Positions 6,301 to 10,940 of a stretch of DNA of 10,940 nt are shown here, in pieces. The first letter of the stretch is position 1, and each line of letters starts with the position of its first letter. The DNA comes from Acidobacteriaceae bacterium. GTDB taxonomy: Bacteria; Acidobacteriota; Terriglobia; Terriglobales; Acidobacteriaceae. The stretch covers positions 1 to 10,940 of the forward strand of contig JASHYS010000213.1 in NCBI GenBank assembly GCA_030042915.1, in the 5' to 3' direction. The notes under the pieces were generated by a model. It ran no database searches. It was not told the DNA's origin and saw only the letters and a list, made by a program, of their open reading frames with translations. The translations under genes and the position numbers were made by a program.

Positions 6301-9300
6301 TTGCGCCGTTGGGATAGTTGTTGTAGTTGAACTCCGCGCTGCTGCCGCCGCAATCCTGGCACATTTCCAGATCCACGGGATTGATGAGATTGGGACCCGA
6401 TTCCAGCGTGACGGCTACCGGCAACAGATCTTCTCCATAGACTCCCAGGTACAGGCTGTAGCCGCTGTTCACGCTGGTGCCGTTTGTGGTCTGGTTGTAA
6501 GTGACCGGCGCGATGGCGATGCTGCCCGCGTTGGGCAGCGCCAGGTTTTCTGTCTGGTTGCCGCTGATGGTGACGCTGAGCGGGCCGTTCTTGCCACTGA
6601 TGTTGGTGATGTCGCCGGGCACAAACATGCCGTTGTTGTTTTGATCGACGAGGCCGAACAGGTAGATTGTGCCGCTGGGAACCTCGACGGAGTAGCTGGC
6701 CGGGCTGGTGGGCGGAGCAGCCTTGGTGCCCACTTGCGTCATCCACGCCTGGTTAGTGCTGTTGTTGTAGAAACCAACGTAGAGCGGACCAGTGGCTGTG
6801 CCGCTCCAGCTTACCTGGCCGCTAACGGTGTTGGCCGCGGAAGGTGCAGCGATGGTGACCGGTCCCACGGTCGACGACCAGCTGCTGGTTGAGCTGCCGT
6901 TTACGCCCTGGGCGCGGAAGTAATAGCTGCCGCCGGCTGTCAGGCCGCTGACATTGGCAACGTTGACAAACCAGACATTGTTGCCGTCGGCTCCCTGGGC
7001 TGCAAAAGTGGCGCTGCCCGCGAGAGTGGTAAAGCTGCTGCTGGTGCTCCATTGCACGGTGTACGAGGTGGGCGTCTCCACACTGTTGCCGTTCGATCCA
7101 CTGGTGGTGATGGGTTTGAACGGAAGAACCACGCCTTCGGCGAAGGCGCTGGGTGTCGAGAGCGAAGGCGAGCCGGAGAGCGTGATCGCGCCCGGATTGG
7201 TCATGTTGACAGACTGCCCGGTCAGGTTAGCGTCCGACACCGTCAGACTCATGCTGCTGCTGGAGGGGCCTGAGGCGTTGGGTTGACCGAAGCCCATGGT
7301 GTCCATCCACGCGCTGAGCGAGTAGCTACCCGGCAAAACTCCATGAATGGTGAAGGCGCCCGCTGCAGAGATGCTGGTGCCGTTCGACGGGCCGCAGCTA
7401 TTGTTGTTCAGCAACAGATAAATCTGTCCGGTTGACGAGCCGCCGTAGCTGATGGTGCCGCTGACGGTGTAGCCAAGCTCGGCCAGGAAGTTCTCGTTAG
7501 AGACTGCGCCGTTGTCCACCACCACGTTGGTGAGCGTGGCGGGAGAGAAGAGCGAGCTCGGTCCGGTAATGGACGGGGTGATGGTGTAGGTTCCGTTGGG
7601 AATGGTGGCAAACGAGTAATTGCCACTGCTGTCGGTGGTCGTAGTCTGCACCGGACTGGTGTTGATGCTCACCGTGAAGGTGGGCATGGTGAAGTTGCTG
7701 GTGTTCCCGCAGAAACTCATGAGGCCGATATTTCCGCTCACCTGCGATCCGGCGCTGTTGACGGCGATGCTGTAAGTCTGCGTGGCGCTGGTGTTCAGGC
7801 TGTCGACCACCTTGACGTTGGTCAGCGTGACCGTGCCCGTAGAACCGGGCGTGCCGCTGATCGATAGCGTATTGCTGCCGGAGTTGGTGGCGTTCAGGCC
7901 GTCGCCAACTGTCGGGCCGCTTGACGAAACCGTCGTCCCGTTGATCGACCACGTGTAGGGTGGCACGCCGCCCGCGGCGTTGATGTATCCGTTGTAGCTT
8001 TGGCTCACTGTCGCGGACCCGAGGGAACTCGGGTTGGGCGAGGGCAGCGAAACCGGCGTCGGATTGCTGATGGTGACGTTGTAACCGGTCTGGGTAATGC
8101 TGTAGCCGGTCGTGGAGTCGGTCACCGTGGCGCTGAAAGTCACGGTTTGGGCAGCGGTAGGCGTGCCGGCGATGGTCAGCGTGCTGCCATTAGTCGCGCC
8201 CGAGACGGCCAGGCTATCGGAAAGTCCCGAAGTCGACCACGAATAGCTGCCGCTGCCGCCCGATGCGTTGATGTAGCCCGGGCCGTAGGCAACGCCGGTG
8301 TAGCCGGTGGACGGCAACGAGGCGGGATCGGGGCTGGGCAGCGAGAGCGCGAGGTAAATGACAAGGGTGAGAGGCTGGGTGGCCGTATTGTTGGCGGAAT
8401 CCTTCACCTGCACCGTGAAATTGTCGCCACCGCTGGTGGCCGCCGATGGCGTGCCGGTGATGGCGCCTGTGGAGGAATTAAGCGTGAGACCGCCCGGCAG
8501 GCTGCCGGAGGTCACAGACCACGTGTAGCCGGTGCCCGTACCGCCGGCGGCCTGCAACTGCGCCGAGTAGGCACTTTGGGCATCGCCCGAGGGCAGCGTT
8601 GTGGTGGAAACAGTCAACTGGCTATAGACCGTGACGGTGTAGGTGTTCGGCCCGACGGTCACGCCGGTGGTCGTGTCTTTCACGCTGGCACCGAACGAGA
8701 CCGTGGTCGCCGACGTGGGTGTGCCGCTGATGGTCAAGGTGCCCCCGCTGGCGGAGGAATTCAGGCTGTCGGCAGGCAGCCCGGTCACTGTCCAGGAGTA
8801 GTTGCCGCTGCCGCCCGTAGCGACAATCGTTCCGGTGTAGGCAATGTTGATGGTCGCCGATCCCAGAGTGGAAGGATTCGGCGCCGGCAGCGAGAGCCCG
8901 TTGTAGACCGTGATGGTGTAGGTGTACGGCCCCACGGTGATGCCGGTGGTGGTGTCCTTCACCGACACGTTGATCGATACCGTCGCGGTCGACGCAGGAG
9001 TTCCGCTGATGGTCAGCGTGCCGCCGCTGGCTGAAGATGTCAGATTGTCTGAAAGACCGGTGACCGTGAACGAGTAGTTGCCGCTTCCGCCCGCCGCCGT
9101 AATCGTTCCGCTGTAGGCTGTGCTGACGGTTCCGTAACTCGGCAGCGAAGCCGGATTGGGCGAAGGCAGCGTGAGCGTGCTGTAAACCGCGACGCTGTAG
9201 TTATAGGGGCCAACCGTCACGCCGGTGGTCGTGTCTTTCACGCTCGCGGTGAACGAAACCGTCGCCGCCGACGTCGGTGTGCCGCTGATGGTGAGCGTGC

Positions 9301-10940
9301 CGCCGCTGGCCGAGTCGTTCAAGCCGTCCTGCGGGAAGCCCGTCACTGTCCAGGCATAGTTGCCGCTGCCGCCCGTTGCCAAAATGGTGCCGCTGTACAG
9401 CGCATTGATGGTTGCCGGGCCCAGCGTTGCCGGATTCGTCGCCGGCAGCGAGAGCGCGTTGTAGGCGTTAATGGTGTAGCTGGTCGGGCCCGCGCTATTC
9501 CCGGCGCTATCCGTCACCTTGACCGTGAACTGAACGGCCTGGGCCGACGTGGGCGTGCCGCTGATGGTCAGCGTCCCCGCGCTGGCCGTGTAACTCAAAC
9601 CGTCCGCGGGAAGTCCTGTAACCGTCCAGGTGTAGCCGGTTCCGGTGCCGCCGGAGGCCGTGACCGATCCGCTATACGCGGTGTTTACGGTGGCGGTCAG
9701 CGGCAGTCCCGAAGCGTTCTGCGTGAGGGCGTTGTAGACACCGATGGTGTAGGTGTAAGGTCCCGACGATTGATTGGTCGTGGTGTCAGTCACCTTGGCG
9801 GTGAACGAAACCGTCCCCGTCGCGGCGGCCGTGCCGCTCACCGTCAGCGTGGCGCCGCTGGTTGAGTAGCTCAAGCCGTCCTGCGGGAAGCCCGTTACCG
9901 TCCAGGAGTAGTTGCCGCTGCCGCCCGCCGCAGCGATCGTCCCCGTATAGGGAGTGCTGACGATTGCCGGGCCCAGAGTGGAGGGATTGGTTGCGGGCAG
10001 CGTCACAGTGGCATAAACCGTGATCGTATACGTGATGGGTCCCGCGGTGACGCCGGTGGTGGTGTCTTTCACGCTGGCATTGAACGAAACCGTGGCCGCC
10101 GACGTGGGCGCCCCACTGATCGTCAATGTGCCGCCGCTGGATGAAGAACTTAAGCCGTCGGAAAGGCCGGTAACTGTCCAGGTATAGTTGCCGCTGCCGC
10201 CGGTGGCGACAACGGTCCCGCTGTAGACAAGGTTCACCGTCGCCACGGAGGGCAGGGAAGCGGGATTAGCAGCCGGCAGCGTCACCGGGCTGTACACCTG
10301 GATGCTGTAGGAGAGCGGTCCCCCGCTGTTGCCGGCGCCGTCGGTCACTGACGCCGTAAAGCTGACGGTTCCCGAGTTTGTGGCCTGGCCGCTGATGGTG
10401 AGCGTGGCGCCGGTGGCCGAAAAACTCAACCCGTTTGCCGGCAATCCTGTTACGGTCCAGGTGTAGCCTGCTCCGCTGCCGCCGCCCGCCGTTAATGCTT
10501 GCGAATACGACTGGCCTGTGACCGCCAGAGGCAAGCTTCCCGATCCTGGAGTGATGGTCACGGCTGGATAGCTAATGACAATGCTGTAAGAAGGCGAAGT
10601 CGCGGAGTCTCCATAGGCGTCTGCCGCCTGCACGGCAAACGTGAATGTGCCGATGTCGGCAGCCTTGGGGGTTCCACTGATGGCGCCGGTGCCGGTGTTC
10701 AGGCTCAGGTCCGGAGGCATGGCTCCGCTGGCCACACTCAGGGTGAGCGTGCCCGCGCCGCCGCTGGCGCTCACACTACTCGCATAGGCGACGCCAAAGG
10801 TCGCCGTCGCAGTGGGCGCCGCGCCGAAGGTAATTGCCTGCGCGGCCACGATGGTGATGCTCAGCGAGCCGGATGTTGCCGTATCGCCGTAGGCATCGAC
10901 CACCTTCACGGTAATTGTGTACGTGCCCACATCGCCGTGC
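3344..10940 (-). CDS. Giant multidomain Ig-like repeat protein, presumed secreted or surface-exposed; N-terminus beyond right edge
   Basis: One uninterrupted minus-strand frame runs from the right edge to a TGA at 3344-3346, at least 2,531 residues. A GTG at 10928-10930 is internal: codons before it (H-G-D) continue the same Ig-like motif, so the real start, signal peptide and N-terminal anchor are outside. I number residues from that GTG. Residues 31-1061 are about 11 Ig-like domains of 90-101 residues with the shared pattern ATGGSGNYxWTVTG, GGTLTISGTPTSA, VSFxASVxD and YTITVY, resembling bacterial putative-Ig (He_PIG-type) domains. Residues 1062-1703 are non-Ig beta modules, 1704-2013 three more Ig-like domains, and 2014-2528 four related C-terminal modules. 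Composition is rich in Ser, Thr, Gly and Asn and poor in Lys and Arg, typical of extracytoplasmic proteins. No LPXTG, PEP-CTERM or autotransporter barrel is seen at the C-terminus (it ends QLTIVQE). Adhesion or matrix binding is a reasonable inference; partner and export route are unknown. Confidence 0.93.
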   Translation of the reverse strand, partial: HGDVGTYTITVKVVDAYGDTATSGSLSITIVAAQAITFGAAPTATATFGVAYASSVSASGGAGTLTLSVASGAMPPDLSLNTGTGAISGTPKAADIGTFTFAVQAADAYGDSATSPSYSIVISYPAVTITPGSGSLPLAVTGQSYSQALTAGGGSGAGYTWTVTGLPANGLSFSATGATLTISGQATNSGTVSFTASVTDGAGNSGGPLSYSIQVYSPVTLPAANPASLPSVATVNLVYSGTVVATGGSGNYTWTVTGLSDGLSSSSSGGTLTISGAPTSAATVSFNASVKDTTTGVTAGPITYTITVYATVTLPATNPSTLGPAIVSTPYTGTIAAAGGSGNYSWTVTGFPQDGLSYSTSGATLTVSGTAAATGTVSFTAKVTDTTTNQSSGPYTYTIGVYNALTQNASGLPLTATVNTAYSGSVTASGGTGTGYTWTVTGLPADGLSYTASAGTLTISGTPTSAQAVQFTVKVTDSAGNSAGPTSYTINAYNALSLPATNPATLGPATINALYSGTILATGGSGNYAWTVTGFPQDGLNDSASGGTLTISGTPTSAATVSFTASVKDTTTGVTVGPYNYSVAVYSTLTLPSPNPASLPSYGTVSTAYSGTITAAGGSGNYSFTVTGLSDNLTSSASGGTLTISGTPASTATVSINVSVKDTTTGITVGPYTYTITVYNGLSLPAPNPSTLGSATINIAYTGTIVATGGSGNYSWTVTGLPADSLNSSASGGTLTISGTPTSATTVSFGASVKDTTTGVTVGPNTYTVTVYSQLTVSTTTLPSGDAQSAYSAQLQAAGGTGTGYTWSVTSGSLPGGLTLNSSTGAITGTPSAATSGGDNFTVQVKDSANNTATQPLTLVIYLALSLPSPDPASLPSTGYTGVAYGPGYINASGGSGSYSWSTSGLSDSLAVSGATNGSTLTIAGTPTAAQTVTFSATVTDSTTGYSITQTGYNVTISNPTPVSLPSPNPSSLGSATVSQSYNGYINAAGGVPPYTWSINGTTVSSSGPTVGDGLNATNSGSNTLSISGTPGSTGTVTLTNVKVVDSLNTSATQTYSIAVNSAGSQVSGNIGLMSFCGNTSNFTMPTFTVSINTSPVQTTTTDSSGNYSFATIPNGTYTITPSITGPSSLFSPATLTNVVVDNGAVSNENFLAELGYTVSGTISYGGSSTGQIYLLLNNNSCGPSNGTSISAAGAFTIHGVLPGSYSLSAWMDTMGFGQPNASGPSSSSMSLTVSDANLTGQSVNMTNPGAITLSGSPSLSTPSAFAEGVVLPFKPITTSGSNGNSVETPTSYTVQWSTSSSFTTLAGSATFAAQGADGNNVWFVNVANVSGLTAGGSYYFRAQGVNGSSTSSWSSTVGPVTIAAPSAANTVSGQVSWSGTATGPLYVGFYNNSTNQAWMTQVGTKAAPPTSPASYSVEVPSGTIYLFGLVDQNNNGMFVPGDITNISGKNGPLSVTISGNQTENLALPNAGSIAIAPVTYNQTTNGTSVNSGYSLYLGVYGEDLLPVAVTLESGPNLINPVDLEMCQDCGGSSAEFNYNNYPNGAIPKVGDTYSFQVTYSNKTTATLTAAVTGWNNTSTIVGASDVATLTSPAGSNVSETPGFNWTYPANAADYTYEFWVCCTGNNQNNGEIWSIPANNSNANGFTSSQITPPLAWGVDPTNSSNTPSPSTLSGGSSYGWALNAMDSNGNEAQAQMDFTTTPSGPLALPAANPSSLPSATVGVAYSGSITATGGVQPYQYGVNDTCFGCNSYPLGNGSLGVTNGYGTTLTIGGTPSTETASGSPVSFELYVQDATGTVAGPVTYTITVLAGAPVSLPAASSNPLPSGVVGETYSGAINASGGAGGGNYEFVVNGTTIPTNNTPTSIANGDGLTATNSGGNTLSFGGTPVSTESSLQLTVEVIDTTNTSDTATVTYTIAITPLSSLAFSINSVPQGMVNMPYTFSNLDISGGVSPYTVTYSNLPAGLEQSSSSIVGTPTSSGSTTVSVRVVDSDSNTTSGTFTLPVVPETVAANNSELKGQYACYLEEYWPSGVTVGSSMRYRGGGILAIAVNGSGAITGGEGDHNGPESGYSTTSTLSGTYSVGADNRGYLLVNVGGSQPVILAMAGGNLDSSGQFTEFAITEMDDAGSSPSGTTGTGHCYLQNTSPALNTLTPSGGYVYGLNAEDGSGNLETVVGSLQYGNGGTTLSFVQDIGDAGAYTGDMTGSGTVTSTPDAYGRMTFSAGPSGQTASPTVIYITNNSAGEAVIMSANSHNATSNANFAIGQARAQNAAALSATYPLSGSMVMYSDGLETTLTGYKSLVSPLSINSSSGAYTVGPMLMNEEGTFRTQASQSGTWSYTANSTTGRMPFGDAGDVIYVYNTSSAVVLMADVGNGGGTTAQDQLGWIEPQTAPSSGTWAVSDLATSYFFNTVTNGDYTKDQQSGVASIASSGSVTKDTVDDGGQNWADWDEFLCGSQCAGGSATFVPDTTYDPSGTLGIFDFKFTQNSTTQTVSYCAAISVDKATNASTRGRAVCLDATSSSPQLTIVQE
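3347..4891 (-). repeat. Four related C-terminal modules of the giant protein, family not recognised
   Basis: Residues 2014-2528 can be divided into four units of about 120-140 residues at bases 4891-4487, 4486-4127, 4126-3767 and 3766-3347. Shared features in the first three are a G-T/S-Y/W/V-S/T strand (GTYSVGADNRG, GSGTVTSTPDAYGR, GTWSYTANSTTGR), a following hydrophobic strand with VIL or VIY, a strand such as EAVIMSA or AVVLMAD, and a closing motif (GHCYLQN, GQARAQN, LGWIEPQ). The fourth is more divergent and carries CGSQC and two more Cys. The first opens ELKGQYACYL. The pattern suggests small beta-barrel-like or beta-sandwich modules, but I cannot name the fold. Likely role is ligand or surface binding, by position only. 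Confidence 0.6.
4892..5821 (-). repeat. Three further Ig-like domains after the non-Ig block of the giant protein
   Basis: Units lie at about 5821-5495, 5494-5165 and 5164-4892. The first restarts with LALPAANPSSLPSATVGVAY, closely matching the openings of the main array (such as SLPSPNPSSLGSATVSQSYN), so the non-Ig block interrupts what was once one array. The first two units are longer (109 and 110 residues) because of loop insertions, one carrying a CFGC pair. The third (ISGGVSPYTVTYSNLPAGLE, then IVGTPTSSGSTTVSV) is a standard putative-Ig domain. Confidence 0.85.
5822..7189 (-). other. Fibronectin-III-like and related beta modules with an EF-hand-like loop, within the giant protein
   Basis: Residues 1248-1363 look fibronectin-III-like (TSYTVQWSTSSSF, then VSGLTAGGSYYFRAQGVNG). 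Residues 1364-1472 again start VSGQVSWSG and resemble the preceding regulatory-like domain at 7190-7471. They include DQNNNGMFVPGD (1429-1440, bases 6611-6646), which has acidic or amide residues at EF-hand loop positions 1, 3, 5 and 12 and Gly at 6. Residues 1473-1703 are Asn/Ser-rich with Cys pairs (MCQDC, WVCC) and a second FnIII-like stretch (SETPGFNWTYPANAADYTYEF, split here only for description). Individual boundaries are approximate. Confidence 0.5.
7190..7747 (-). other. Two carboxypeptidase-regulatory-like beta domains within the giant protein
   Basis: Residues 1062-1153 (SQVSGNIG, then TTTDSSGNYSFATIPNGTYT) follow the 'V-x-G ... D-x-x-G-x-Y-x-F-x-x-I/L-x-x-G-x-Y' pattern of carboxypeptidase regulatory-like / Cna-B-like domains. 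Residues 1154-1247 (YTVSGTISYGG, then AGAFTIHGVLPGSYSLSAW) repeat the theme. These small beta-sandwich domains are common spacers in secreted bacterial proteins. Family assignment is by pattern and is moderately sure. Confidence 0.65.
7748..10840 (-). repeat. Tandem array of 11 Ig-like domain repeats (about 270-300 bp each) inside the giant gene
   Basis: The units, in protein order, are roughly 10840-10571, 10570-10289, 10288-10010, 10009-9731, 9730-9458, 9457-9179, 9178-8900, 8899-8621, 8620-8348, 8347-8051 and 8050-7748. Five of them are exactly 279 bp (93 codons). By hand count, units six and eight share about 74 of 93 residues. The DNA is also very similar: 'gccgctgatggt' and 'gtgtctttcacgct' recur with near-identical spacing. 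This shows recent duplication or ongoing gene conversion. A partial domain (10841-10940) precedes the array. No cysteine occurs anywhere in the array. Confidence 0.92.

Noticed and set aside
8000..9034. Long open plus-strand frame (344 codons) opposite the Ig array
   Set aside because: Same cause: periodic, GC-rich repeat DNA keeps the reverse frame open. The predicted protein only mirrors the 279-bp periodicity.
8051..10840. CRISPR-like periodic repeats
   Set aside because: The period is about 279 bp, in frame and coding throughout, which fits protein-domain repeats and not 25-40 bp repeats with unique spacers.
10928..10930. GTG as the start codon of the giant gene
   Set aside because: The preceding in-frame codons (H-G-D) continue the Ig-domain motif seen in the next unit (ADIGTFTF versus GDVGTYTI) and there is no stop before the edge, so the start lies further right.

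Overview
The window looks like chromosomal DNA of a GC-rich, Gram-negative-type soil bacterium, most likely an Acidobacteriota member (Acidobacteriaceae or relatives). This assignment is an inference. It rests on the style of the giant secreted protein (long arrays of Ig-like 'GTP' domains followed by modules opening with an LKGQYA-like motif), on the small Ala/Gln/Glu-rich protein at the left edge, and on general codon and GC character. No taxonomic marker beyond one tRNA is present.

Layout from left to right. (1) Bases 1-517, minus strand: the N-terminal 172 residues of a protein cut by the left edge, with a conserved-looking N-terminal block, a short APRMK repeat and a long Ala/Gln/Glu-rich helix. 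(2) Bases 518-1099: a gene-poor stretch with a few small inverted repeats. (3) Bases 1100-2074 (minus) and 2204-2854 (plus): a divergent pair, a zinc-free MDR-family quinone oxidoreductase-like enzyme and a TetR-family regulator. Between them is a striking 35-bp two-part palindrome at 2137-2171 that overlaps the best promoter candidates for both genes. The simplest reading is a TetR-type switch controlling the oxidoreductase and its own gene. (4) Bases 2975-3050, plus strand: a complete tRNA-Lys(TTT) with encoded CCA. (5) Bases 3051-3343: a convergent intergenic region with a UUCG-capped hairpin and a perfect 13-bp inverted repeat spaced 83 bp apart. (6) Bases 3344-10940, minus strand: one uninterrupted reading frame that runs off the right edge (at least 2,531 residues). 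It encodes a very large Ser/Thr/Gly/Asn-rich, Lys/Arg-poor, presumably secreted or surface protein.

The giant protein is modular. From its N-terminal (right-hand) side it has about 11 Ig-like repeats of roughly 90-100 residues, then a non-Ig block of about 640 residues (carboxypeptidase-regulatory-like and fibronectin-III-like beta domains with one EF-hand-like loop), then three more Ig-like domains, then four related C-terminal modules of about 120-140 residues that I cannot assign to a named family. Its true start, signal peptide and any N-terminal anchor lie outside the window.

The enzyme/regulator pair probably works as one unit. Nothing in the sequence links it functionally to the giant protein or the left-edge gene. 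I see no CRISPR array, transposase, integrase, toxin-antitoxin pair or recognisable defence system. The best candidates for something undescribed are the C-terminal four-module region of the giant protein and the 3' structured region just after its stop codon.
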